From assembly GCA_910578795.1 (NCBI GenBank), contig CAJTSD010000004.1:62001-126000 (forward strand): a stretch of DNA of 64,000 bases. The letters are read 5' to 3'. Both the position numbers and the translations under genes were made by a program. The notes beneath the pieces were generated by a model. That model searched no databases. It was not told the DNA's origin and was given only the letters and a program-made list of their open reading frames with translations. Positions within the stretch are counted from its first letter, which is position 1, and the number at the start of each line of letters is the position of its first letter. Below are positions 9,211-16,706 of the stretch, one piece after another. Origin of the DNA: an uncultured Lachnospiraceae bacterium. Its GTDB lineage: Bacteria; Bacillota; Clostridia; Lachnospirales; Lachnospiraceae.

Positions 9211-10248
9211 TTATAAAAGTGTATTGATTGAAATACCGTTTTCCTGTTCAATATAACTTAAAAGGTCATTGTTTAGGATATTCCCATAGTTATGGACGAC
9301 ACCGATTACCGGAAGCCCCGGCAGCTCATACCCTTTTTTATTCTGCTCCGCGAAATTTTTTATGGCAAACATACGTTCCTTTTGTTCATTCACCCATACC
9401 TGTGTATCAAATAATTTTATTTTCTCCTCTGCGTTTTCGCCGTTTCTTTGCACCAAAACGATTTTGTCCACAGATTCCAAAACAGTTTTGGTAATTTCAT
9501 CAAGACTGCTCCCTGTATCAATAATCAGATAATCGCACACATCGCACTGCCTGATTTTACTGATGACATTTTCAATTTCCACATGACTGACATCCTCATA
9601 GTCCACAAGCCTCTGAAAACCTTCTACATATAAAATCCCTGTCTCGTTTTCTTTTAAAATCCCCTTTAAGGTCAATTGGAAATTATTGGTGCCGTTTAAG
9701 GTTTCGATTAACCGCGTAATGCCCTCTTCCTGTACCGGAAAGTGCAGGGACGTACTGTTAAACTGCTCTGCCGACAAAAAAAATACTCTTTTATTCATCG
9801 CACGCAGCTTTCGCGCAATTGCCAATGCAATTGTCGTCTTTCCACTTCCACCGACCGGGGAATACACTGCAATGGTTTTCGCGCTTCCCTGCAGGAATTC
9901 CATTCCATTGTCGTCTGCATACTCCGCATAACATTTCAACAATTCTTTATAAATGTTGCTGATTCTTTGATATTTTTGTATCACAGGAATCTGTGGATAC
10001 AGCTTTCGATTCTTTGTCTCATCATCACAAAGACCAATTGGCATTACACCACTTAGAAAGTTGATTTGACTTTCGGACACATCCGGATGAAACAGTACAA
10101 TTTGAAAGGAATTTTGCTCCATTGCCTGTTCAAGGGTCTCTTTTTTGGTAAAAACCGATACGGAAAGTTCATCATACTGCTGCAAAACGCCCGATAACCG
10201 TTCCAAATAGTTTATATCACTGTCCAATATTGCTATTTTTATATTCAT
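9211..10248 (-). CDS. tadZ: TadZ/CpaE-like P-loop ATPase
   Basis: About 345 residues. The N-terminal third (about 1-110) resembles an atypical receiver domain (IKIAILDSDINYLERL), and the rest is a MinD/ParA-like ATPase with deviant Walker A SPVGGSGKTT (about 130-139) and CDYLIIDTGSSLD as Walker B. TadZ proteins place the pilus machine at its site in the cell. I chose the ATG at 10248; an ATG 12 bases upstream lies only one base after AAAGGAG. It is the first gene of the operon, with an 80-base leader behind the promoter at 10334-10362. Confidence 0.85.
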   Translation of the reverse strand: MNIKIAILDSDINYLERLSGVLQQYDELSVSVFTKKETLEQAMEQNSFQIVLFHPDVSESQINFLSGVMPIGLCDDETKNRKLYPQIPVIQKYQRISNIYKELLKCYAEYADDNGMEFLQGSAKTIAVYSPVGGSGKTTIALAIARKLRAMNKRVFFLSAEQFNSTSLHFPVQEEGITRLIETLNGTNNFQLTLKGILKENETGILYVEGFQRLVDYEDVSHVEIENVISKIRQCDVCDYLIIDTGSSLDEITKTVLESVDKIVLVQRNGENAEEKIKLFDTQVWVNEQKERMFAIKNFAEQNKKGYELPGLPVIGVVHNYGNILNNDLLSYIEQENGISINTLL

Positions 10249-10333
10249 TTTTATAACCATACTCCTTTCACAGTCTGCAAATTTGCTGTTTCTCTTCTTT
10301 TTTATACATTTTTTCCGAAAATTTTATGCTTTT

Positions 10334-10362
10334 ATTATATAATCCTATTTTCATCCTGTCAA
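10334..10362 (-). promoter_or_regulatory. Consensus sigma-A promoter of the tad operon
   Basis: On the minus strand TTGACA (10357-10362) and TATAAT (10334-10339) are both perfect and are separated by 17 bases. Transcription would start near 10327, giving a leader of about 80 bases before tadZ. A 12-bp palindrome touches the -35 box (10362-10373), so a repressor there would compete with RNA polymerase. Confidence 0.85.
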
Positions 10363-10410
10363 CTCTATAGAGTATATTATCATATTCAATCGAATATATT
10401 TTATTGAATA
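10362..10410. promoter_or_regulatory. Two palindromes between tadZ and the XRE regulator
   Basis: The first is the perfect palindrome ACTCTATAGAGT at 10362-10373, sharing one base with the tad -35 box. The second is the inverted repeat TATTCAAT (10383-10390) and ATTGAATA (10403-10410), with an inner ATATTC/GAATAT repeat around AATC. Both lie in the 200-base divergent region next to a helix-turn-helix gene and are good candidates for its operators. Binding is inferred. Confidence 0.55.
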
Positions 10411-10460
10411 GATGTTGCTATACTTATTTATAGACATACTAATTATCGGGAGGTGAACGC

Positions 10461-10790
10461 ATGGATTCAGATAAAGAATACAACTTAATGGTCGGACTAC
10501 GGATACGCGATGTCAGGGAATCCCAACACCTTACACGAGAAAAATTCAGTGAGAAATGCGATATTTCGGCAAGCTTTTTGGCGGATATTGAGCGCGGGAA
10601 GAAAAGCCTTACGGTCAGAACCTTATATAAAATATGCAATGCCTGCAATGTTTCCGCTGATTATATTATTTTCGGACACAAATCTGGATTTGACAGGGAT
10701 ATCGTGATTGAAATTTTAAACTCCTATAGCGACGAACAGCTTGGGCATATCTCCAATATATTGTATGAAATACAACAAATGTCTACTTAA
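10461..10790 (+). CDS. XRE-family helix-turn-helix regulator
   Basis: A 109-residue protein whose residues about 10-68 form a Cro/C1-type helix-turn-helix (GLRIRDVRESQHLTREKFSE, then SASFLADIERGKKSLTVRTL). The C-terminal 40 residues are helical and could dimerise. GGGAGG lies seven bases before the ATG. The gene is divergent from the tad operon, and the shared intergenic region contains two palindromes, so it probably controls the pilus genes and perhaps itself. No effector domain is visible. It is followed by a strong terminator that isolates it from the next locus. Confidence 0.8.
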   Translation: MDSDKEYNLMVGLRIRDVRESQHLTREKFSEKCDISASFLADIERGKKSLTVRTLYKICNACNVSADYIIFGHKSGFDRDIVIEILNSYSDEQLGHISNILYEIQQMST

Positions 10791-10802
10791 AATCTGCAAT
10801 AA

Positions 10803-10858
10803 AAAAGCAGAGGATGTATAAAAGCACTCTACCACTTTTTAGCACATCTTCTGCTTTT
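10803..10858. terminator. Bidirectional intrinsic terminator
   Basis: A 15-base stem with one G-U type mismatch (10803-10817 with 10844-10858) flanked by A-rich and T-rich runs on both sides. It closes the XRE gene on the plus strand and the PIN remnant on the minus strand. Confidence 0.85.
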
Positions 10859-10904
10859 TATATTCTTTTCATAGCATTCCAACAATAACTGTTGTTCGCA
10901 AAAA

Positions 10905-11264
10905 TTACATTTCCGACATTTCAATCCTCGCCAGCAAGTCTTCCGGTGTCCATACTGCAATCTTACTGTCCTTATAATCATTGAGATTGCGCGTTACAAC
11001 ACCATCCATTTCCTGAAGCAAAGCAACTGAATATTGTACAGAATCCTCAAAATCTTTCCATGACATGGAAAGCGCATTTTTAATTTCATCTTCCGAAACA
11101 TTCGCTATCGCAATAATGCTTGTCAATTTTATGATAAGATCCTTTACATGTTCCCTATTTCTAATTGTCTGATTTGCAATATAATAGATATCTGTAATCG
11201 CCGATGCCGAGACATATAATGCAATCGTATCTTCTTGGGACAAATTTAATATTTTTTCGGCCTT
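10905..11264 (-). pseudogene. VapC-like PIN domain toxin, N-terminus deleted
   Basis: The frame runs AEKILNLSQED and then follows a PIN ribonuclease pattern: ASAITDIYYIANQ, a late acidic motif WKDFEDSVQY and the C-terminal TRNLNDY. The first 25 or so residues of a PIN domain, which carry the first catalytic Asp (normally in a DTN motif), are missing; an in-frame TGA lies just upstream and only a TTG at 11243 could start translation. Without that Asp the metal site would be incomplete. The upstream antitoxin frame ends inside the same junction, which suggests that one deletion removed the antitoxin end and the toxin start. Confidence 0.7.
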
Positions 11265-11374
11265 TCACCTCTGTATTCCTCTAACGTCTTACCAGTATCT
11301 GGAATAACACCAATGAGAGAATCAACGACAGATGCGACATCTGTTCGACACTTTGTCGTTTCTCTACTCTGCAT
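11246..11374 (-). pseudogene. Antitoxin remnant upstream of the PIN frame
   Basis: A 42-residue frame with an ATG five bases after AAAGGA. Its end, GKTLEEYRGERPKKY, matches the C-terminal tail common in small antitoxins that pair with PIN or RelE toxins (EEYREERL). It overlaps the PIN frame. Such antitoxins are normally 70-90 residues, so the N-terminal DNA-binding part is missing; the small frame at 11390-11488 may be that part. Confidence 0.5.
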
Positions 11375-11389
11375 TTGTTCCTTTTTTCT

Positions 11390-11488
11390 TCATTCAATCA
11401 AAAACTCAATGTAAGATACCGCTCTGTCATAGTCCTCTTTTTCCAAACGCTCCAACAAGTAATTAATTTTCATTGATGCAGACTGCAT
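11390..11488 (-). pseudogene. Possible antitoxin N-terminal fragment
   Basis: A 32-residue frame reading MKINYLLERLEKEDY and AVSYIEFL, preceded by a GA-rich ribosome binding site. The pattern of a helix with LLERL and DY..AVSYIEFL is like the start of small antitoxins of the DUF2281 kind. It stops at TGA 16 bases before the next frame. I read the three small frames from 11488 to 10905 as one decaying toxin-antitoxin locus. Confidence 0.4.
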
Positions 11489-11523
11489 AGCCTCTCTTCC
11501 TTTCCTGTCTGACATTCATTTTC

Positions 11524-14500
11524 TTACCGAAAATACTCCACCCCAGCCTCAAATATCTTCAAATCCTGTTCCCCGTAAATGTTCATCGCCACCGCGTCGC
11601 CGCGCCGCTCGACATGCGCCATCTTTCCAAGACACCTTCCGTCCGGAGACGTAATCCCTTCAATCGCCGCATACGAACCGTTCACGTTCCACTCTTCGTC
11701 CATCGAAACATTCCCGTCAAAATCGGCGTACTGCGTTGCCACCTGTCCATTTGTGAAAAGCTTGTCAATCCACTCTTTTGGCGCCACAAACCGTCCCTCG
11801 CCGTGCGAAGCAGGCGTCGCATATGTCTTCCCAAGCTCGGTAAGCTGCAGCCAGGGCGACTTATTCGTAACCACCTTCGTATACACCATCTTTGAAATGT
11901 GGCGGTTAATCGTATTGTACGTCAGCGTCGGCGAATCGTCTTTTTGTCCCACAATCTCACCGTACGGCACAAGCCCAAGCTTAATCATCGCCTGGAAACC
12001 GTTACAGATCCCAAGCGCAAGTCCGTCGCGCTCGTTCAACAGCTTATGGACCGCCTCTTTGATTTTGTCATTCTGAAATGCCGTCGCAAAGAATTTCGCG
12101 CTTCCGTCCGGCTCATCGCCCGCCGAAAAACCACCCGGGAACATAATAATCTGCGCCTGCGAAATCGCCTGTGCGAACACATCAACCGATTCCCGAATAT
12201 CCGCCGCCGAAAGGTTGCGGAATACCTTTGTCACCACATTCGCCCCCGCGCGCTCAAAGGCAATCGTCGAGTCATACTCGCAGTTTGTTCCAGGGAACAC
12301 CGGAATAAATACAGTAGGCTTCGCCGTTTTATGCTTGCACACATAAACGTCCTTTGTGTCATACAACTTTGATGCGACAGGCTCTGCGCCCTTTACTGCC
12401 TTTGTAGGAAATACCTTCTCAAGCTTTGAAGTCCACGCTTTCAATGCCTCATCCATCGAAACCGTTACCTCTTTGTATACAAATCCCGCATTTTCATCAA
12501 GCACCGTACCGACTGTCCGGTAAGCCACACCGCTTGACGCAAGCGCCGAAAGCTTGTCTGCGGAAACCTCCGCGATCATGCTTCCCATACCGTTTGCAAA
12601 CAGCTCCTTCGCCGTGAGCGCCTCGTCAAACGCCACGCCAAGCTGATTGCCAAACGCCATCTTTGCCGCCGATGCCACAATTCCCTTGGAATCAAGCGCA
12701 TACGCAGCAACAATCACCTTGTCCGCTATCAGCTTTGCAACACCGTCAAAAAGCTTCATAACTTTATCATATTCCGGCAAATCATATGCGTTCTTCGGCA
12801 AATCAAACATGACAAGCGTATCTCCCGCCTGCTTTAATTCCGGCGTGATAATATCCTGCTTTTTCGCCACGTCCACCGCAAACGACACCAGCGTCGGCGG
12901 CACGTCAATCTCATTAAACGTTCCCGACATGGAGTCCTTGCCGCCAATTGAAGGAAGCCCGTATCCGATTTGTGCGTCATATGCACCAAGAAGCGCCGCA
13001 AACGGCTGGCTCCAGCGCGAAGGCTCCTGCGTCATACGCCTAAAATACTCCTGGAACGTAAACCGGATCTTTTTATAATCTCCGCCTGCTGCAACAATTT
13101 TTGCCATGGATTCCGTAACGGCATATACTGCGCCGTGATACGGGCTCCAGCTTGACAGATACGGATCAAAGCCGTACGACATCATTGTCACAACATCTGT
13201 CTTTCCCTTTAAAACGGGAAGCTTTGCCACCATTGTCTGTGTCTCCGTCAGCTGATATTTTCCACCGTACGGCATAAACACGCTGCCGGCGCCAATCGAC
13301 GCGTCAAACATCTCAACAAGCCCCTTTTGTGAGCAAACATTCAAATCGTTCAGCGTCGCAAGCATCGCATCCTTTATATTGCCCTTGTCAATCGCATCCG
13401 CAACCGCAGGAATTGCCGTTTTCTGAAAATAATTATCCTCTTTTACAGGCGTGTCAACATACACACTGGTTTCCTGATGTGCGCCGTTTGTGTCAAGAAA
13501 GGCTCTTGCAATATCCACAACCTTTTTGCCGCGCCACATCAGCACAAGCCTCGGCTCCTTTGTGACCGTTGCAACCTTCACTGCCTCCAAATTCTCCTCC
13601 GCCGCATATGCCAAAAAAGCATCCGCGTCCTTTGGATCAACAACAACTGCCATTCTCTCCTGGGATTCTGAAATGGCAAGCTCCGTGCCGTCAAGTCCCG
13701 CATATTTTTTTTGTACCTTGTCCATGTCGACAACCAAACCGTCCGCAAGCTCTCCAATTGCGACGGAAACGCCGCCTGCACCAAAATCGTTACACTTCTT
13801 AATCAGCTTACTGACCTCCGGACGGCGGAACAGCCTTTGCAGCTTGCGCTCCGTCGGCGCATTTCCCTTCTGAACCTCCGCACCGCATGTTTCCAGGGAA
13901 GCCGTCGTATGCACCTTTGATGAGCCTGTCGCTCCGCCGCACCCGTCGCGCCCCGTACGTCCGCCAAGCAAAATAATGATATCATCCGGATCGGAAGTTT
14001 CCCGAATCACGCTTGCCCTCGGCGCCGCCGCCATCACCGCACCGATTTCCATTCGCTTTGCCACATAATTCGGATGATAGACCTCTTTGACATATCCCGT
14101 CGCAAGTCCGATTTGATTTCCGTAAGAAGAATAACCGCTCGCTGCACCACGCACAAGCTTTTTCTGCGAAAGTTTCCCCCGCATGGTTTTCTCCACCGGC
14201 ACCGTCGGGTCCGCCGCACCGGTCACACGCATCGCCTGATAAACATATGTTCTTCCCGACAACGGGTCGCGGATTGCACCGCCAAGACATGTTGCTGCAC
14301 CTCCAAACGGCTCGATTTCCGTGGGGTGATTGTGCGTTTCATTCTTGAAGTTGACAAGCCACTCCTCTGTGACAACGCCCTTTCCGTCCTCCTTGTCAAT
14401 CTCCACAGGAACAACAATCGAACAGGCGTTAATCTCGTCTGACTTCTCCATATCTTCCAGTTTTCCATCCTTTTTCAGCTTACGCATCGCCATCAGCGCC

Positions 14501-15333
14501 AAATCCATCAGACAGACATATTTGTCCTTTCTGCCTGCAAAAATATCGCCGCGCACTGCAAGATACTGCTCATATGTGGTCTTAATCGGCTCCGTATAAT
14601 AGCCTTCCTCAAATTGAATATCCGTAAGCTCCGTTGAAAACGTCGTATGGCGGCAATGGTCAGACCAATACGTATCAAGCACCCTGACTTCCGTAACGGT
14701 CGGATCCCTGTGCTCATCATTTCTATAATAATTCTGTATATGAAGGAAATCTTTGAAAGTCATCGCAAGCCCTAATGAGTCATAAAGCGCCCTCAATTGC
14801 GGCTCCTCCATATCTGCAAATCCGTCAAAGCTTGCCACATCGGCAGGTTCCTCAAACACGGTCACCAGGGTTTCTGGCTTTACCATATCCGTTTCCCTCG
14901 AATCCACCGGATTGATACAGTAATTCTTTATCTTGTCAAACTCACTGTCGGAAATCGTTCCGATTAAAACATACGTCACAGCCGTTTTGATAATCGGCTG
15001 CTCGTCCTCCTTTAAAAACTGCACGCACTGCACCGCGGAATCCGCCCTTTGGTCAAACTGCCCCGGCAGATATTCCACGGAAAAACAGCGCGCGTTCTTT
15101 GGCATTTCAATGTTTTCCATATACAAGTCATCAACGGGCGGCTCTGAAAACACGCTTTTGCAAGCCTTCTCAAAAACAGCGTCCGAAATATTTTCCACAT
15201 CGTAACGGATAAAAATTCTTGCCTGCTCCAAACCGTTAATGCCCAAATAGCTTCTTAACTCTTCCTCAAGCTCTCTTGCCTTGACGGCAAAAGCCTCTTT
15301 TTTCTCAACATAGATACGCCTAACATTTCCCAT
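11524..15333 (-). CDS. purL: Phosphoribosylformylglycinamidine synthase (PurL with fused PurQ)
   Basis: About 1269 residues, the long single-chain form of FGAM synthase, which makes FGAM from FGAR, glutamine and ATP in purine synthesis. The middle carries two AIRS-like ATP domains (HNHPTEIEPFGGAATC loop, GGRTGRDGCGG, and later GIGGKDSMSGTF), and the C-terminus a class I glutamine amidotransferase with nucleophile Cys in LGICNGFQAM and His-Glu in SHGEGRF. I chose the ATG at 15333, nine bases after GGAGG. The single-chain form is common in clostridia. It stands alone, between a decayed toxin locus and ribU. Confidence 0.95.
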   Translation of the reverse strand: MGNVRRIYVEKKEAFAVKARELEEELRSYLGINGLEQARIFIRYDVENISDAVFEKACKSVFSEPPVDDLYMENIEMPKNARCFSVEYLPGQFDQRADSAVQCVQFLKEDEQPIIKTAVTYVLIGTISDSEFDKIKNYCINPVDSRETDMVKPETLVTVFEEPADVASFDGFADMEEPQLRALYDSLGLAMTFKDFLHIQNYYRNDEHRDPTVTEVRVLDTYWSDHCRHTTFSTELTDIQFEEGYYTEPIKTTYEQYLAVRGDIFAGRKDKYVCLMDLALMAMRKLKKDGKLEDMEKSDEINACSIVVPVEIDKEDGKGVVTEEWLVNFKNETHNHPTEIEPFGGAATCLGGAIRDPLSGRTYVYQAMRVTGAADPTVPVEKTMRGKLSQKKLVRGAASGYSSYGNQIGLATGYVKEVYHPNYVAKRMEIGAVMAAAPRASVIRETSDPDDIIILLGGRTGRDGCGGATGSSKVHTTASLETCGAEVQKGNAPTERKLQRLFRRPEVSKLIKKCNDFGAGGVSVAIGELADGLVVDMDKVQKKYAGLDGTELAISESQERMAVVVDPKDADAFLAYAAEENLEAVKVATVTKEPRLVLMWRGKKVVDIARAFLDTNGAHQETSVYVDTPVKEDNYFQKTAIPAVADAIDKGNIKDAMLATLNDLNVCSQKGLVEMFDASIGAGSVFMPYGGKYQLTETQTMVAKLPVLKGKTDVVTMMSYGFDPYLSSWSPYHGAVYAVTESMAKIVAAGGDYKKIRFTFQEYFRRMTQEPSRWSQPFAALLGAYDAQIGYGLPSIGGKDSMSGTFNEIDVPPTLVSFAVDVAKKQDIITPELKQAGDTLVMFDLPKNAYDLPEYDKVMKLFDGVAKLIADKVIVAAYALDSKGIVASAAKMAFGNQLGVAFDEALTAKELFANGMGSMIAEVSADKLSALASSGVAYRTVGTVLDENAGFVYKEVTVSMDEALKAWTSKLEKVFPTKAVKGAEPVASKLYDTKDVYVCKHKTAKPTVFIPVFPGTNCEYDSTIAFERAGANVVTKVFRNLSAADIRESVDVFAQAISQAQIIMFPGGFSAGDEPDGSAKFFATAFQNDKIKEAVHKLLNERDGLALGICNGFQAMIKLGLVPYGEIVGQKDDSPTLTYNTINRHISKMVYTKVVTNKSPWLQLTELGKTYATPASHGEGRFVAPKEWIDKLFTNGQVATQYADFDGNVSMDEEWNVNGSYAAIEGITSPDGRCLGKMAHVERRGDAVAMNIYGEQDLKIFEAGVEYFR

Positions 15334-15393
15334 TGAATGAGTCCTCCGTGTCTTTATCAATTATTTCGTGCTTTTCACACTGGGTACTTATTC

Positions 15394-15421
15394 ATTATAG
15401 CGTATCCGACATATTTTTCAA
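15394..15421 (-). promoter_or_regulatory. Promoter of purL
   Basis: TTGAAA (15416-15421), a 16-base spacer and TATAAT (15394-15399) on the minus strand, about 60 bases before the purL start. No purine riboswitch is visible in this short leader. Confidence 0.65.
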
Positions 15422-15439
15422 CCGTGTTTGCAAAGGTTT

Positions 15440-16210
15440 TTATGCCTGTTTTGTTTTTTTCACCGCATTTTCATAAGACGCCTTCAAAATCGGGCTAAGC
15501 GGCTTATACAGTACAAACGTAAGGACCGACACGCCCGCTCCCTTTAACAGGTTGAGCGGCGCAACGCAAAACGCAACAAACGTAAAGACATTCGTGACAT
15601 TCGCGTTAATCTCTGTTCCCATACCGATAATCGCCTCAAGCGGCATACCAAACATCACCGCAAACGTCGGCAGAAGATAAACGGCATTAAACAACGTGCC
15701 AAACACCGTCATCGTCATTGTGCCGACCGCGCTTGCAATCATCGCCGTCGTTTTTTTCTTTTTCATATGATAAATAATCGTTGCCGGCAAAATCATCGCA
15801 CAGCCGACACAGAAATTGGCAAGCTCTCCGACAAACGCCGTGGAAGTCGGCTTAAAGAACAGCTTAATCACAATCTTTAAAAACTCCGTCAGCACACCCG
15901 CTACCGGTCCGAATGCAAACCCGCACAGCAGCACGGGAAGCTCGCTCGCGTCAATTCCGTAAAACGGCGGCGCAAACGGTACTGGAAGCTCAATCGTCAT
16001 CAGAACGCCCGCAATTGCGGAAAACATACCGATCATTGCGGTTTTTCGCGTTGTGAGGATTTTCTCGCTGGAATTGTTCTTTCCGGAATTATTATTCCGT
16101 GCAATCAGCTTTTCCGCAACAACCGCCACAATGACAAGCACCGCCACAAGCGCGATAAATTCCAGTACAAAGGTCAGGTTTTCCATGATGTTCGTAAGAA
16201 ATTGGTTCAT
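15440..16210 (-). CDS. ribU: ECF transporter S component, RibU-like (riboflavin)
   Basis: A 256-residue membrane protein with an extra N-terminal helix (about 12-38), an Asn-rich linker and then the six-helix S-component core (TTRKTAMIGMFSAIAGVLM, LPVLLCGFAFGPVAGVLTEFLK). The FAFGPVAG.. loop and the upstream FMN riboswitch make riboflavin the likely substrate; the energising EcfA/EcfT parts are not in the window. Expression should fall when FMN is high because the riboswitch ends in a terminator. The leader between terminator and start is about 195 bases and carries a TAAA-loop hairpin and short ATTTGAAAA repeats. Confidence 0.85.
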   Translation of the reverse strand: MNQFLTNIMENLTFVLEFIALVAVLVIVAVVAEKLIARNNNSGKNNSSEKILTTRKTAMIGMFSAIAGVLMTIELPVPFAPPFYGIDASELPVLLCGFAFGPVAGVLTEFLKIVIKLFFKPTSTAFVGELANFCVGCAMILPATIIYHMKKKKTTAMIASAVGTMTMTVFGTLFNAVYLLPTFAVMFGMPLEAIIGMGTEINANVTNVFTFVAFCVAPLNLLKGAGVSVLTFVLYKPLSPILKASYENAVKKTKQA

Positions 16211-16358
16211 TTTTTTAATCTCCTTTTCTTTTCAAATGATTTTTCAAATGATTTTTCATTGATTTTTTAGGAAATTCTTCTTGAAATAAGCTGTCTTGGC
16301 AATTTTGACGCAAAAGCTTTTGCTAAATCGAGTCCATCTTCCCCTACTCGCCGCGCGA

Positions 16359-16397
16359 CCCGTGCGCCGCTTTAGCGGCATAATTCATCTGCACGGG
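16359..16397 (-). repeat. TAAA-loop nested hairpin, copy 1
   Basis: An outer 7-bp stem (16359-16365 with 16391-16397) encloses an inner 5-bp stem GCCGC/GCGGC with TAAA loop on the minus strand and an AT-rich bulge. It lies in the ribU leader after the riboswitch terminator. A related hairpin with changed but still paired stem bases is at 50275-50290. Confidence 0.5.
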
Positions 16398-16406
16398 TCT
16401 GTGCAT

Positions 16407-16440
16407 AAAAAACCCCCGAATACTTCATAATATTCGGGGG
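16407..16440 (-). terminator. FMN riboswitch terminator
   Basis: A 10-bp stem CCCCCGAATA/TATTCGGGGG (16431-16440 with 16413-16422) followed on the minus strand by six T. It lies about 50 bases after the aptamer and is the expression platform of the riboswitch. Confidence 0.85.
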
Positions 16441-16491
16441 GTATGTACCTTCGCAAACTATTGCACGCAAAAACATCGCACTAAAATACCG

Positions 16492-16625
16492 TTCTTCTCT
16501 CATCCAGACTTTACTGTCGGTTATGGAATCGCACCATATCAGCCACCTTTCCCAAGTCATTTTATGGAAAAAGCAGGTCGCGGACTTTACCGCCGGTAGG
16601 GAATTTCACCCTGCCCCGAAGAATT
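16492..16625 (-). ncRNA. FMN riboswitch (RFN element)
   Basis: On the minus strand the conserved RFN elements appear in order: TTCGGGGCAGGGTGAAATTC, CCCTACCGGCGGTAAAG, the CCGCGACCTGC arm, a variable arm, GGTGGCTGATATGGTGCGATT, CCGACAGTAAAGTC and the closing GGATGAGAGAAGAA. First and last segments pair as P1. It binds FMN and, with the terminator downstream, should shut off the ribU transcript when FMN is abundant. Confidence 0.97.
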
Positions 16626-16645
16626 TTCTATCAAATTACTTTTTC

Positions 16646-16674
16646 ATTGTAATACAACATTATGCCAAATGCAA
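16646..16674 (-). promoter_or_regulatory. Promoter of the ribU riboswitch transcript
   Basis: TTGCAT (16669-16674), a 17-base spacer and TACAAT (16646-16651) on the minus strand. The start point would be near 16639, just before the aptamer. Confidence 0.7.
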
Positions 16675-16706
16675 GCATTTTGTTACATGAATTATCCTGC
16701 TTTATA

